From contig NZ_JAASQK010000011.1 of the NCBI RefSeq assembly GCF_011762195.1, positions 1 to 64,000 on the forward strand: 64,000 nt of DNA. Reading direction: 5' to 3'. The position numbers were made by a program, and so were the translations under genes. Under the pieces are notes generated by a model, which ran no database searches, was not told the origin of the DNA, and worked only from the letters and a program-made list of their open reading frames with translations. Positions 17,974-28,011 of the stretch are shown here, in pieces. How positions within the stretch are numbered: position 1 is the stretch's first letter; each line of letters starts with the position of its first letter. The DNA comes from Sphingomonas oligoaromativorans (GTDB lineage: Bacteria; Pseudomonadota; Alphaproteobacteria; Sphingomonadales; Sphingomonadaceae).

Positions 17974-19221
17974 ATGGCGACGCGATATGATGTGTTGATC
18001 GTGGGCGCGGGCCATGGCGGCGCGCAGGCGGCGATCGCACTCCGGCAGCGCAAGTTCGCGGGCACGATCGCGATCATCGGCGAGGAGCCGGAACTTCCCT
18101 ATGAGCGCCCGCCGCTCAGCAAGGATTATCTCGCACAGGAAAAGCCGTTCGAGCGAATCCTGATCCGCCCCGAATCCTTCTGGGTCGAGCGCGAGGTGGC
18201 GATGCTGACCGGGCGCCGCGTCGTCTCGGTCGACCCCGAAGGCCATGGCGTCACCACGGCGGATGGCGAGACGATCGGCTATGGCCAGTTGATCTGGGCG
18301 ACCGGCGGCCACGCCCGGCGCATCGCCTGCGAGGGCCACGACCTTGGCGGCGTCCATTCGGTGCGCACCCGCGCCGACGTCGACCGGATGGTGGAGGAAC
18401 TGGCGACCACCACCCGCGTCGCGGTGATCGGCGGTGGCTATATCGGGCTGGAGGCGGCGGCCGTGCTGGCCAGGCTCGGCAAGACGGTGACGGTGCTGGA
18501 GGCGCTCGACCGCGTGCTGGCCCGCGTCGCCGGCGAGGCGCTGTCGCGCTTCTACGAGGCGGAACATCGCGCGCATGGCGTCGACGTCCGGCTGGGCGCG
18601 CGCGTGGAGCATATCGAGGGCGAGGATGGGCGCGTCACCGGCGTGCGGCTGGCGGGTGGCGAGATCGTCCCGGCCGGGATGGTGATCGTCGGCATCGGCA
18701 TCGTGCCCGCGGTGGAGCCGCTGCGCGTGGCGGGCGCCGAGGGCGGCAACGGCGTCGCGGTCGACGAGCATGGCCGCACCTCGCTGCCCGACATCTTCGC
18801 GGTGGGGGATTGCGCGCTCCACGCCAACCCGTTCGCGGAAGGGATGCCGATCCGCCTGGAATCGGTGCAGAACGCCAATGACATGGCCACGGTCGTCGCT
18901 CGCGCGATCACCGGCGAGCCGGAACCCTATCATGCGGTGCCGTGGTTCTGGTCCAACCAGTATGACCTGCGCCTCCAGACCGTGGGCCTGTCGGTGGGGC
19001 ACGATCAGGAAATCCTGCGCGGCGATCCCGCCTCGCGGGCCTTCTCCATCGTTTACCTCAAGCAGAATCGCGTGATCGCGCTCGACTGCGTGAATAGCGT
19101 CAAGGACTATGTCCAGGGTCGCGCCCTGGTGAACGGCCGGATCGTCGCCGATTCGCGGCGCCTTGCCGATGCCGCCGTTCCGTTGAAATCGCTGGTCGCG
19201 GAAACGACTTCCCCCGACTGA
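17974..19221 (+). CDS. FAD-dependent ferredoxin/rubredoxin reductase-like oxidoreductase
   Basis: A 415-residue flavoprotein of the type that reduces [2Fe-2S] ferredoxins for cytochrome P450 or dioxygenase systems. The N-terminal FAD site is [18 protein letters not shown], followed by [12 protein letters not shown]; the NAD(P)H site is [23 protein letters not shown] second FAD motif is [13 protein letters not shown], and the C-terminal reductase domain contains [12 protein letters not shown]. Two ATGs (17968, 17974) are possible; GGAGGG 7 bases before 17974 favours that one. No ferredoxin or P450 gene is adjacent. Confidence 0.85.
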   Translation: MATRYDVLIVGAGHGGAQAAIALRQRKFAGTIAIIGEEPELPYERPPLSKDYLAQEKPFERILIRPESFWVEREVAMLTGRRVVSVDPEGHGVTTADGETIGYGQLIWATGGHARRIACEGHDLGGVHSVRTRADVDRMVEELATTTRVAVIGGGYIGLEAAAVLARLGKTVTVLEALDRVLARVAGEALSRFYEAEHRAHGVDVRLGARVEHIEGEDGRVTGVRLAGGEIVPAGMVIVGIGIVPAVEPLRVAGAEGGNGVAVDEHGRTSLPDIFAVGDCALHANPFAEGMPIRLESVQNANDMATVVARAITGEPEPYHAVPWFWSNQYDLRLQTVGLSVGHDQEILRGDPASRAFSIVYLKQNRVIALDCVNSVKDYVQGRALVNGRIVADSRRLADAAVPLKSLVAETTSPD

Positions 19222-19356
19222 AACACAGCCCATCGTTCCACTCCCGTATTACTTCCCCATTGGTTAATGACAAACTAACCGCAGCCATTCACCGTGCCGA
19301 CAGGTGCTCACCCTAGTCAGGGAGCCGGGGGAGCGCTGTTGGGGACCAACGGGCTC

Positions 19357-20628
19357 ATGCGAATGGACTCGACGCGGTCACACGCCCGCCGCAAGGCGGG
19401 CAGCGTGTTGCTGCTTCTTCTTGGTGCGATCTTCGCGCCGCTGAATCCCGCCGCCGCCGCGGCGCTCGGTTCCGTGTCGGTGGACGGGAACGCGATCACG
19501 CTCGCCTTCGATACGGCGGTGGATGGCGCGTCCGGCTTCCTGCTCGATGCGCCGCGCCGTCTGGCGGTGGACGTGGCCGGCCTCGTGCCGGGCGCGGCCA
19601 GCGCCTCGGGCGGGCCGATCATCCAGACGCGCGTGGGCCAGGTGAAGCCGGGGATCGGCCGGGTCGTGTTCGATCTGTCCGGGCCGACGGTGGTCCGGTC
19701 CGCCAGCCTTTCCGACGATCGCAAATCGCTCGTGCTGCGCCTCGCCGATGCGAGCCCGCGCGCCTTTGCGGCGGCCACCCGCGCCGGACGCACCGTCTAT
19801 GGCGGCGGCTCCTCCTCGGCCGGCGGGGCCACGCTGGTGCGCACCGGGCTCACCGTGCCGCTCGACGAGCCGAAGCCCTATCAGCTTGCCATCCCGCCCG
19901 TCGCTGGCCGCGCCGACAAGCCGCTGGTGGTGATCGACGCCGGCCATGGCGGCCATGATCCGGGCTCGCTCTCGATCGACGGGAAATATCGCGAGAAGGA
20001 TGCCTCGCTCGCCATCGCCAAGGCGGTGCGCAACGCGCTGCTCGCGAGCGGCCGCGTGCGCGTGGCGATGACACGATCCGACGATCGCTTCCTCGTCCTC
20101 TCCGAGCGGCGCGAGATCGCGCGGCGGCTGCACGCCGACCTGTTCATCTCGATCCATTGCGACAGCGCGCCCGGCTCCAATGCCAGCGGCGCGACGGTCT
20201 ACACATTGTCCGAGGTGTCGTCCGACCGGGTGGCCGCCAAGCTCGCCGCCAAGGAGAACAAGGCCGATATCCTGAACGGCGTGAATCTCGACAAGCAGTC
20301 GAACGACGTGTCGTCGATCCTGATCGACCTCACCCAGCGCGAGACGATGAACACCTCGTCGCGCTTCGCCGATCTGCTCCAGCGCGAGCTGACCGACCAG
20401 CGGGTGGACTTCAAGACGACCTATCACCGCTTCGCCGGCCTCGCCGTGCTGAAGGCGCCCGACGTGCCGGCCGTGCTGCTCGAAACCGGCTATATGTCGA
20501 GCCCGGAGGATCTCCGCCTCCTCTTCTCGAAGGATTATCAGCACCGCCTCGCCGTCGGCGTCACCCACGCGGTCGAGGCGCATTTCGCCCGCCGGCTGGG
20601 CCGCACCGACATCGCGATGAAGGACTGA
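19357..20628 (+). CDS. N-acetylmuramoyl-L-alanine amidase (AMIN + Amidase_3)
   Basis: A 423-residue periplasmic cell-wall hydrolase that cleaves the amide between MurNAc and the stem peptide during cell separation. A signal peptide (SVLLLLLGAIFAPLNPAAAA) is followed by an AMIN targeting domain (about 35-130) and a zinc amidase domain from about 185. Metal and catalytic residues are visible in VIDAGHGGHDPGS (His), YREKDASL (Glu), FISIHCDSAP (His) and AVLLETGYMS (Glu). The start at ATG 19357 gives a normal signal peptide; an upstream frame to 19294 is atypical. It is followed by a hairpin and then the PBP1A gene. Confidence 0.88.
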   Translation: MRMDSTRSHARRKAGSVLLLLLGAIFAPLNPAAAAALGSVSVDGNAITLAFDTAVDGASGFLLDAPRRLAVDVAGLVPGAASASGGPIIQTRVGQVKPGIGRVVFDLSGPTVVRSASLSDDRKSLVLRLADASPRAFAAATRAGRTVYGGGSSSAGGATLVRTGLTVPLDEPKPYQLAIPPVAGRADKPLVVIDAGHGGHDPGSLSIDGKYREKDASLAIAKAVRNALLASGRVRVAMTRSDDRFLVLSERREIARRLHADLFISIHCDSAPGSNASGATVYTLSEVSSDRVAAKLAAKENKADILNGVNLDKQSNDVSSILIDLTQRETMNTSSRFADLLQRELTDQRVDFKTTYHRFAGLAVLKAPDVPAVLLETGYMSSPEDLRLLFSKDYQHRLAVGVTHAVEAHFARRLGRTDIAMKD

Positions 20629-20639
20629 GCGTGCCTGAG

Positions 20640-20659
20640 GGGCGGCGATCGCGCCGCCC
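20640..20659 (+). terminator. Hairpin after amidase gene
   Basis: Perfect arms GGGCGGCG / CGCCGCCC with an ATCG loop lie 11 bases past the amidase stop, followed by TTCG only. It may attenuate read-through into the PBP1A gene, which starts at 20714. Confidence 0.45.
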
Positions 20660-20713
20660 TTCGCCCCGCGCCGGCTTCCAAAGCGCACACAAGCTGCTAG
20701 ACCGCAGACCGAC

Positions 20714-23197
20714 ATGGACGATCAGGCGGACAGCAGCGGCCCCATCAGAATCAAGCGCAGCGACGGCGAGCGGTGGCGCCGCTTGCTGACGTCGCGATGG
20801 GCGAAAATCGGCGGGGCGTTCGTCGCCCTGATCCTCGTCGCGTGGCTGGCGATCTGGCTGATCTTCGCGCGCGATCTGCCGTCCACCGACAAGCTGCTCA
20901 GCTACGAGCCGCCGCTGCCCACCAATCTGCGCGGGATCGACGGCCAGCCGATCTACACCTTCGCGCGCGAGCGGCGAATCCAGCTCTCCTATGCGGAATT
21001 TCCGCCGCTGCTGGTCGATTCCTTCGTCTCGGCCGAAGACAAGACCTTCTTCTCGCACCACGGCATCGATGTCGGCGGCCTCGCCAGCGCGGTGTTCGAT
21101 TATGCGCGCAAATATGGCTCGGGCGAACGTGCCCGCGGCGGCTCAACCATCACCCAGCAGGTCGCCAAGAACCTGCTGACCGGCAACGAATATTCCGTGA
21201 AGCGCAAGGTGCGCGAGGCGATCCTCGCGGTCCGCATCGAGAACACGCTCTCGAAGCAGCAGATCATGGAGCTGTATCTCAACCAGATCTTCCTCGGCCG
21301 GAACGCCTATGGCGTCGAGGCGGCGGCGCAGGCCTATTTCGGCAAGGACGTGAAGGATCTGACGCTGCCCGAGATGGCCTATCTCGCCATCCTGCCCAAG
21401 GCGCCGAGCAACTATACGCCCGAACATGATGCAGACCGCGCTCTCGCCCGCCGCGCTTATGTGCTGCGCGAGCTTCAGAAGAACGGCTATATCACCGAGG
21501 CCCAGCGCGAGGCCGCCGACGCCGCCCCGCTCGGCACGATCCGCCGCGCCTCCGTCAGGCAGGACATGCCTCCGGGCTATTTCGTCGAGGAGGTCCGCCG
21601 CGAGCTGATCGACAAATATGGCGAGAATGAACAGGACGGCGGCTATTCCGTCTATGCCGGCGGCCTGTGGGTCCGCACCTCCTTCGATCCGCAGAAGCAG
21701 GTGGCGGCCGAGAAGGCGCTGCGCGACGGCCTCGTCCGCTACGACACCGGCAAGGGCTGGAGCGGCCCGATCCGTCATATCGAGGTGGGCGAGGGCTGGC
21801 AGGGGCGCCTGCTCGCGCTCAATGTCGGCACCGGCTATGCCGACTGGAAGGCGGCCGTCGTCCTCTCCAAGAGCGACGGCCGCGCCCAGATCGGCTTCGA
21901 GGACGGCTCGACCGGTGTCCTCCCGGCAGGCGCAGCGATCATGCCCAAGCGCGGCATCGGCGGGCGCGCCTTCGACTTCCTGCGCGCCGGCGACGTGATC
22001 GTGGTGAAGAATGAGGGCGGCACCTGGTCGCTCCGCTCGATCCCGGCGATCTCGGGCGGCATGGTGATCGAGAACCCGCACACCGGCCAGGTGCTCGCCA
22101 TGCAGGGCGGATGGGACTTCAAGGGCGCGAGCTTCAACCGCGCCACCCAGGCGAAGCGCCAGCCCGGCTCGACCTTCAAGCCGATCGTCTATTCGGCCGC
22201 GCTCGACAATGGCATGACCCCGGCCTCGATCGTGGTCGACGGCCCCTTCTGCGTGTTCCAGACGGCGCGGCTCGGCACCAAATGCTTCCGCAATTTCGGG
22301 CGGGACTATGCCGGGCCGCAGACGATGCGCTGGGGCCTCGAACAGTCCCGCAACCTGATGACGGTGCGGATCGCCAGCCAGATCGGCATGGACAAGGTGA
22401 CGGCGCAGGCGAGGAAGCTCGGCGTCGGCGATTATCCGAACCAGCTCGCCTTCGCGCTGGGCGCCGGCGACACCACCGTACTCAAGATGGTCAACGCCTA
22501 TTCGGCGCTCGACAATCTCGGCCGCCAGATGCCGCCGACGCTGATCGATTATGTGCAGGATCGCCACGGCAAGGTGATCTGGCGCGCCGACACCCGCCCC
22601 TGCGACGGCTGCAACGCGCCCGACTGGGACGGCAAGGCCATGCCGCGCCCGCCGGTCCGTGGCCGGCAGGTGATCGATCCGCTCACCGCGACGCAGATCG
22701 TCCACATGATGGAAGGCGTCGTCCAGCGCGGCACCGCCACGCTCCTGCGCGATCTCGGCCGGCCGATGTTCGGCAAGACGGGCACGACCTCCGGCCCCAC
22801 CAACGTCTGGTTCGTCGGCGGATCGGCCGATCTCGTCGGCGGCGTCTATCTCGGCTACGACCAGCCGCGCCCGCTCGGCGGCTATGCGCAGGGCGGCACG
22901 ATCGCGGCGCCGATCTTCAAGCAGTTCGCGCTGGCGACGATGGCGAAGGATCCGGTCGTGCCCTTCCGCCACGCGCCGGGCATCCGCATGGTCAGGATCG
23001 ATCGTCATTCGGGCCGCCGCGTCTATGGTGGCTGGCCGTCGCCCGATCCGCTCTCGCCGATCATCTGGGAAGCCTTCAAGCCCGAGACCGAACCGCGCCG
23101 CACCATCAAGCGCGAAACCGCGGTCAAGGAAGCGCCCAAGGCGCAGGCGGCGCCCCGCGACAGCGACTTCTTGCAGAGAGAGGGTGGGATTTACTAA
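20714..23197 (+). CDS. mrcA: Penicillin-binding protein 1A (bifunctional glycosyltransferase/transpeptidase)
   Basis: An 827-residue class A PBP that polymerises and crosslinks peptidoglycan. A cytoplasmic tail and one membrane anchor (GAFVALILVAWLAIWLIFA, residues ~36-54) precede the GT51 domain with catalytic E108 (SAEDKTFFSHHGID) and RGGSTITQQVAKNLL. The transpeptidase domain carries the active-site motif STFK (486-489), SRN, and KTG at 688-690 (FGKTGTTSG). A PBP1A-type OB insert separates the domains. Its position beside the amidase and prfB is a common sphingomonad arrangement. Confidence 0.92.
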   Translation: MDDQADSSGPIRIKRSDGERWRRLLTSRWAKIGGAFVALILVAWLAIWLIFARDLPSTDKLLSYEPPLPTNLRGIDGQPIYTFARERRIQLSYAEFPPLLVDSFVSAEDKTFFSHHGIDVGGLASAVFDYARKYGSGERARGGSTITQQVAKNLLTGNEYSVKRKVREAILAVRIENTLSKQQIMELYLNQIFLGRNAYGVEAAAQAYFGKDVKDLTLPEMAYLAILPKAPSNYTPEHDADRALARRAYVLRELQKNGYITEAQREAADAAPLGTIRRASVRQDMPPGYFVEEVRRELIDKYGENEQDGGYSVYAGGLWVRTSFDPQKQVAAEKALRDGLVRYDTGKGWSGPIRHIEVGEGWQGRLLALNVGTGYADWKAAVVLSKSDGRAQIGFEDGSTGVLPAGAAIMPKRGIGGRAFDFLRAGDVIVVKNEGGTWSLRSIPAISGGMVIENPHTGQVLAMQGGWDFKGASFNRATQAKRQPGSTFKPIVYSAALDNGMTPASIVVDGPFCVFQTARLGTKCFRNFGRDYAGPQTMRWGLEQSRNLMTVRIASQIGMDKVTAQARKLGVGDYPNQLAFALGAGDTTVLKMVNAYSALDNLGRQMPPTLIDYVQDRHGKVIWRADTRPCDGCNAPDWDGKAMPRPPVRGRQVIDPLTATQIVHMMEGVVQRGTATLLRDLGRPMFGKTGTTSGPTNVWFVGGSADLVGGVYLGYDQPRPLGGYAQGGTIAAPIFKQFALATMAKDPVVPFRHAPGIRMVRIDRHSGRRVYGGWPSPDPLSPIIWEAFKPETEPRRTIKRETAVKEAPKAQAAPRDSDFLQREGGIY

Positions 23198-23303
23198 ATC
23201 CCGCGTTCATAGCGTGCCCCCGTCGGGGCCATTTCGCCCGCCGCACCGTGTCTCGGCACGCCGGATGTTCCGGGTGGGTTGTTGAGACGAAGGAAAACAG
23301 ACG

Positions 23304-24431
23304 ATGCGCGCCGAAGCGCAAGCTCATGTCGAGAAGATCAATGCCGCGATGGCGCTCGTCCGCCGCTTCATCGAGTGGGACCGCGCGCTGCGCCGTCTCG
23401 ACGAGCTGAACGCGCGCGTCGAAGACCCGGCGTTGTGGAACGATCCCAAGCAGGCGCAGGCGATCATGCAGGAACGCCGCCGCCTCGATGAATCGATCGC
23501 GGCGGTGAAGGCGATCGAGACGGACCGCGACGACACCGTCGAGCTGATCGAGATGGCCGAGGCCGAGGGCGACACCGACATGGAAGCCGAGGCCAACGCC
23601 TCGCTCGCGGCGCTCGCCGAGCGGGCCGAGACCGACAAGGTGAAGGCACTGCTCGCCGGCGAGGCCGATGCCAACAACACCTATATCGAGGTCAACGCCG
23701 GCGCCGGCGGCACCGAGAGCCAGGACTGGGCCTCGATGCTCCAGCGCATGTACCAGCGCTGGGCAGAGCGGCACGGCATGAAGGTCGAGCTGATCGACTA
23801 TCACGCCGGCGAGCAGGCGGGCATCAAGTCCGCGACGATGATGCTCAAGGGCGAGAATGCCTATGGCTGGGCCAAGACCGAGAGCGGCGTCCACCGCCTC
23901 GTCCGCATCTCGCCCTATGACAGCTCCGCGCGCCGCCACACCAGCTTCGCATCGGTGTGGGTGTACCCGGAAGTCGATGACAATATCGATATCGTCATCA
24001 ACGAGAGCGAGCTGCGCATCGACACCTATCGCGCGTCCGGCGCGGGCGGTCAGCACATCAACACCACGGACTCGGCGGTGCGCATCACCCACCTGCCCAC
24101 CGGCATCGTGGTGCAGTGCCAGAACCAGCGTTCGCAGCACAAGAACAAGGCCGAAGCCTATAACCAGCTCCGCGCCCGTCTCTACGAGCGCGAGCTGGCC
24201 GAGCGCGAGGCCGTGGCCAACGCCACCAACGCCAGCAAGACCGACATCGGCTGGGGGCATCAAATTCGCTCCTATGTGCTCCAGCCCTATCAGCTCGTGA
24301 AGGATCTGCGCACCGGCGTCACCTCCACGGCGCCGTCGGACGTGCTGGACGGCGCGCTCGATCCATTCATGGCGGCCGCCCTCTCGCAGCGTGTGACCGG
24401 CGAGACGGTGGAGGTGGAGGACGTCGATTGA
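23304..24431 (+). CDS. prfB: Peptide chain release factor 2
   Basis: A 375-residue class I release factor that recognises UGA/UAA and triggers peptide release. The coiled N-terminal domain (residues 1-110) precedes the codon-recognition region, which reads SPY (203-205) where the E. coli protein has SPF. GAGGQ with GGQ at 248-250 is the peptidyl-hydrolysis motif, and SQHKNKAEA follows. The reading frame is continuous, with no in-frame TGA at the site corresponding to the E. coli programmed frameshift, so autoregulation by frameshifting is absent. The stop overlaps the TTG start of the next gene (TTGA). Confidence 0.93.
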   Translation: MRAEAQAHVEKINAAMALVRRFIEWDRALRRLDELNARVEDPALWNDPKQAQAIMQERRRLDESIAAVKAIETDRDDTVELIEMAEAEGDTDMEAEANASLAALAERAETDKVKALLAGEADANNTYIEVNAGAGGTESQDWASMLQRMYQRWAERHGMKVELIDYHAGEQAGIKSATMMLKGENAYGWAKTESGVHRLVRISPYDSSARRHTSFASVWVYPEVDDNIDIVINESELRIDTYRASGAGGQHINTTDSAVRITHLPTGIVVQCQNQRSQHKNKAEAYNQLRARLYERELAEREAVANATNASKTDIGWGHQIRSYVLQPYQLVKDLRTGVTSTAPSDVLDGALDPFMAAALSQRVTGETVEVEDVD

Positions 24432-25165
24432 CGTCGGCCCGCGCTCTGATCGGCCTTCTGATCCTCCTGGCCCCGCTCGCCGGCTGCGCGCGGGGCTCGG
24501 ATGAGCAAAGCCGGCCGGCGCGCAACAAGGACGGCTTCCCCCTCCCCGCCCGCCCCGTGGCGGCGCTGGAGCAGGACAGCATCACCACCGAGAAATCGCG
24601 CGACAAGGTCAACGAGGCCCGCGCGGTGATGAACAAGGCGGGCATCCGGCCGGGGATGACCGTCGCGGACATCGGCGCGGGCGAGGGCTATTACACCATC
24701 CGCCTCGCCGCCCGCGTCGGCGACAAGGGCCGCGTGCTGGCCGAGGACATCGTACCCGAGGTGCATGACGAGCTCGCCGAGCGCGTCGCCCGCGAGCGGC
24801 TGGACAATGTCAGCGTCCGGCTCGGCGATCCGGCCAATCCGCGCCTGCCGACGGGCAGCTTCGATCGTGTGATGATGGTCCACATGTATCACGAGATCGA
24901 GCAGCCCTATGAGTTCCTGTGGAACGTGCGGCCCGCGCTCAAGCCCGACGGGCAGCTCGTGGTGGTCGATGCCGACCGGCCGACCTCGGCCCACGGCACG
25001 CCGGCCGGCCTGCTGCTGTGCGAGCTGAAGGCAGTGGGCTTCGAACGCGTGAAGCAGGTGCCCATGCCCTCGATCGGCGGCTATCTCTCGCTGTTCGTGG
25101 CGCGGGGGCCTCGCCCCGAGCCGAGCGCGATCCGCCCCTGCGACGCCAGCGGCCGCGCGCTCTGA
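24428..25165 (+). CDS. Class I SAM methyltransferase with lipoprotein-like N-terminus
   Basis: A 245-residue protein. The methyltransferase core starts at about residue 60 with motif [17 protein letters not shown], an acidic loop [10 protein letters not shown], and [18 protein letters not shown]. The N-terminus is a signal sequence ending in a convincing lipobox, LAPLAGC (Cys at residue ~20), which would place it on the periplasmic face of a membrane. This is unusual for a SAM-using enzyme but is seen in related proteins. The start TTG 24428 overlaps the prfB stop, suggesting coupling. The substrate is unknown. Confidence 0.75.
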   Translation: MTSARALIGLLILLAPLAGCARGSDEQSRPARNKDGFPLPARPVAALEQDSITTEKSRDKVNEARAVMNKAGIRPGMTVADIGAGEGYYTIRLAARVGDKGRVLAEDIVPEVHDELAERVARERLDNVSVRLGDPANPRLPTGSFDRVMMVHMYHEIEQPYEFLWNVRPALKPDGQLVVVDADRPTSAHGTPAGLLLCELKAVGFERVKQVPMPSIGGYLSLFVARGPRPEPSAIRPCDASGRAL

Positions 25166-25232
25166 TCCCCGGCCACTGGCCGGCCCCGCCAAAGCCGCTA
25201 TGGTGCGGCTCTTCCCGTCCCGGAGCGCCTGA

Positions 25233-26171
25233 ATGCCCTCTCCCCGCCATCCCGAGCATCAATATCTCGATCTGCTGCGGCAGGTGTGGACGCAAGGCGA
25301 CGAGCGCCGCGATCGCACGGGCGTCGGCACGCGCTCGCTGTTCGGGGCGACGCTGCGCTTCCCGCTGGCCGACGACGCGATTCCGCTGCTCACGACCAAG
25401 CGCGTTGCCTGGAAGGTGGCGGCACGCGAGATGCTGTGGTTCCTGAGCGGCTCCACCAACATCCGCCCGCTGGTCGAGCAGAAGGTGCATATCTGGACCG
25501 ACTGGCCGCTCGCCCGCTACCGCGCGCATTCGGGCGAGGCGATCGACCGCGACACGTTCGAGCAGCGCATCCTCGACGACGACGCCTTCGCGGCGGAATG
25601 GGGCGATCTCGGCCCGGTCTATGGCAAGCAATGGGTCGACTGGCCGCGCTTCGAGCCCGACGCCGTGCATCCCGAGCTGTTCCGCCGTGCCTCGACCGGC
25701 ATCAACCAGATCGCCATGCTGGTCCACGGCCTGCGCCACAACCCGGCCTCGCGCCGGCACATCTTCACCGGATGGAATGTCGCCGAGTTGGAGGAGATGG
25801 CGCTGCCGCCCTGCCACATGACCTATCAATATCATGTCTCGGGCGATCGTCTGTCGGGGATGCTGTGGCAGCGCTCCTGCGATCTCGGGCTGGGCTTCGC
25901 GTTCAATGCCTTCTCGGCGGCGCTGCTCATTCGGATGCTCGCGCAGCAATGCGATCTGGAGCCCGGCGAGTTGGTGTGGAGCGGCGGCGACGCGCATGTC
26001 TATCTGAACCACGAGCATCTGGTGACCGAGCAGCTTTCCCGCGAGCCCCGCGGCACGCCCAAGCTCCGCATCCTGCGTAAGCCGGAGTCGATCTTCGACT
26101 ACACAATCGAGGATTTCGAGGTGGTGGATTATGATCCCCACCCGCACATCGCCGCCCCGGTCGCGGTGTGA
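25233..26171 (+). CDS. thyA: Thymidylate synthase
   Basis: A 312-residue ThyA that methylates dUMP using methylene-tetrahydrofolate. Visible are the start YLDLLRQVWTQGDERRDRTGVGT (phosphate-binding Arg), PLLTTKRVAWK, the catalytic Cys194 in LPPCHMTYQY, the phosphate loop QRSCDLGLGFAFN and the C-terminal DYTIEDFEVVDYDPHP. It is about 48 residues longer than E. coli ThyA before the catalytic Cys, matching the long Lactobacillus-type small-domain insert. It lies 67 bases after the methyltransferase and 10 bases before the flippase gene. Confidence 0.93.
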   Translation: MPSPRHPEHQYLDLLRQVWTQGDERRDRTGVGTRSLFGATLRFPLADDAIPLLTTKRVAWKVAAREMLWFLSGSTNIRPLVEQKVHIWTDWPLARYRAHSGEAIDRDTFEQRILDDDAFAAEWGDLGPVYGKQWVDWPRFEPDAVHPELFRRASTGINQIAMLVHGLRHNPASRRHIFTGWNVAELEEMALPPCHMTYQYHVSGDRLSGMLWQRSCDLGLGFAFNAFSAALLIRMLAQQCDLEPGELVWSGGDAHVYLNHEHLVTEQLSREPRGTPKLRILRKPESIFDYTIEDFEVVDYDPHPHIAAPVAV

Positions 26172-26181
26172 GCCTTTTCGC

Positions 26182-27510
26182 ATGAAGCATTGGTTCAAGG
26201 ACGGCGTGTTCCGCGCGGTGCTGCGCAACGCCGGCTATCTGGGTTCGACCAAGCTCATCGGCGCGCTGTTCGGCCTCGTCTCGCTCGCCTGCGCCAGCCA
26301 TGCGCTCGATCCGGCCGTGTTCGGGATGCTGATGATCGTCCACGCCTATGCGGTGGGCGCCAACGGCATCGCCAAGTTCCAGAGCTGGCAGGTCATCATC
26401 CGCTATGGCGCCCCGGCGCTGAAACAGGGCGACCGGAAGCCCGCGCGGGATGCCATCCGCCTGGCGTTCGGCCTCGACATCGTGAGCGGGCTGCTCGGCA
26501 TGGCGGCGGCGATGACGGCGCTGTTCTGGCTCGCGCCGGCGCTCCATATCGACGCCGGCCATTTCGGCCTCACCCTCTTCTACTGCACGCTGGTGCCGAC
26601 CATGGCGGCGGCCACGCCCACCGGCGTGATGCGCCTGCTCGACCGGTTCGACCTGATCGCCAAGCAGGGGCTGGCTACGCCGGTGCTGCGCGCGGCGGGG
26701 GCCGCGATCTCCTATGTCTTCCACCTCGGCTTTCCGGGCTTCGTCGTCGCCTGGTACATCGCGGACATCGCCGGCGACCTGATCCTGTGGGGCCTCGCCG
26801 TCCGCGAGTTGAGGCGGCACGACATGCTCGATGCGCTGCGCCCCGGCCTGCGCGGCGCGGCGCGGCGCTTGCCGGATGCGTGGAGCTTCGTGTGGTCGAC
26901 CAACATCGCCACCTCGCTCAGCTCCGCCTGGGGGCCTGTCAGCAACCTGATCGTCGGCGGCGTGCTCGGCCCGGCGGCGGCCGGCCTCTACGGCATCGCC
27001 GCCACGCTGCTCGATTCCGCCAGCAAGCCCGCCGATCTTTTGACCAAGGGCTTCTATCCCGAGATCATGCGGCTCGATCCGTCCAGCAAGCATCCGTGGA
27101 AACTGGCGCTGCGCACCGGCGCGCTGGCGGGCGGGCTCGGCATCGTCGTGGTCGGGCTGATCTTCCTCGGCGGCAAGCCGCTGATCGGGCTGTTCGGGCA
27201 TAAATATCTGCCGGCCTATGGTTTGCTCAGCCTGATGATGTTCGCGCTGATGGTGTCGATGGCGAGCGCGCCGCTGCAATCGCTGCTCTACATGGTCGGG
27301 CGGCAGCGCGCGGCGCTGGTGGCGCAGGCGGCGGCGACGGTGGTGTATCTCGCCGCGCTCGCCATGCTGTCGCACCTGTTCGGGCTGACCGGATCGGGCA
27401 GCGCCTATGTGCTCGGCAATGCCGCCCTCGCGCTGTTCATGCTGATCCCGGTGATGGCGAGCTATCATGGCCGGCACCGCTATGCGCCTGCGGCTGACGC
27501 CAAACCGTAA
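26182..27510 (+). CDS. Oligosaccharide flippase / polysaccharide biosynthesis membrane protein
   Basis: A 442-residue protein with about 12 predicted membrane helices, of the MOP superfamily (Wzx/lipopolysaccharide flippase type). It begins FRAVLRNAGYLGSTKLIGALFGLVSLACA, the usual helix 1 of this family. Other markers are AKFQSWQVIIRYG and a central polar loop NIATSLSSAWGPVSNLIVGG before helix 7. It would flip lipid-linked oligosaccharides across the inner membrane. ATG 26182 is close behind thyA. No glycosyltransferases flank it, so the glycan is unknown. Confidence 0.78.
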   Translation: MKHWFKDGVFRAVLRNAGYLGSTKLIGALFGLVSLACASHALDPAVFGMLMIVHAYAVGANGIAKFQSWQVIIRYGAPALKQGDRKPARDAIRLAFGLDIVSGLLGMAAAMTALFWLAPALHIDAGHFGLTLFYCTLVPTMAAATPTGVMRLLDRFDLIAKQGLATPVLRAAGAAISYVFHLGFPGFVVAWYIADIAGDLILWGLAVRELRRHDMLDALRPGLRGAARRLPDAWSFVWSTNIATSLSSAWGPVSNLIVGGVLGPAAAGLYGIAATLLDSASKPADLLTKGFYPEIMRLDPSSKHPWKLALRTGALAGGLGIVVVGLIFLGGKPLIGLFGHKYLPAYGLLSLMMFALMVSMASAPLQSLLYMVGRQRAALVAQAAATVVYLAALAMLSHLFGLTGSGSAYVLGNAALALFMLIPVMASYHGRHRYAPAADAKP

Positions 27511-27554
27511 CACTCCTCCGCGAGGGACAGGCGGCGCCATTACGAAAGGATGAC

Positions 27555-27995
27555 ATGATGCGAGCCCACCACTTCGCTCCCCTGACCCTCGTGCCGCTGG
27601 CGTTAATCCTGGCGCTGTCGTCGACCAGCCCGGCCGGCGCGCGGCGCGAGCGCATCGCCAGCACGCGCCAATGCATCCCGCTCCACTCGATCCGCGACGA
27701 GACGGCGGAATCCGATTCGCGGCTGATCTTCCACGTCAGCGGCGGCGCCGCCTTCCGCAACCGCCTGCCCGAGCCGTGCGAGGATCTGCTGCGCATCAAC
27801 AATGTCGACAAGCTGAAGCTCAGCGCGGTGGGCGATGTCGAGCTGTGCGAGGGCGACGCGGTGCAGATCGTCCATCATGACGGCTCACTGCTCGGCGCGA
27901 TCGGCGCGGGCGGCCCCACGCGTGAGATCAGTTGCAAGCTCGGCCGGTTCGAGCCGATCTCCGAAATGTCGCTGACCGAAGATCTGCGCCGCTAA
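27555..27995 (+). CDS. Secreted hypothetical protein with four cysteines
   Basis: A 146-residue protein with a signal peptide (LTLVPLALILALSSTSPAGA) and a mature part containing four cysteines (RQCIPL, EPCEDLL, VELCEGD, ISCKLG) that could form two disulfides in the periplasm. GAAFRNRLPEPCEDLL and the C-terminal FEPISEMS are typical of short conserved sphingomonad periplasmic proteins, but no named domain is recognised. GAAAGGA-like ribosome-binding sequence precedes two adjacent ATGs (27555, 27558). It is followed by tRNA-Gly on the opposite strand. Confidence 0.65.
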   Translation: MMRAHHFAPLTLVPLALILALSSTSPAGARRERIASTRQCIPLHSIRDETAESDSRLIFHVSGGAAFRNRLPEPCEDLLRINNVDKLKLSAVGDVELCEGDAVQIVHHDGSLLGAIGAGGPTREISCKLGRFEPISEMSLTEDLRR

Positions 27996-28011
27996 GGGGC
28001 GCTTGAGGGGC

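Noticed and set aside
21143-23008. A 621-residue minus-strand frame inside the PBP1A gene
   Set aside because: Shadow frame; the plus-strand STFK and KTG motifs establish the real gene.
23304-24431. Programmed +1 frameshift in prfB
   Set aside because: The frame reads through continuously at the corresponding position (RRFIEWD), with no in-frame TGA.
25927-27540. A 537-residue minus-strand frame over thyA and the flippase
   Set aside because: Arg/His/Gln-rich composition with no family look; the plus-strand genes have clear motifs.
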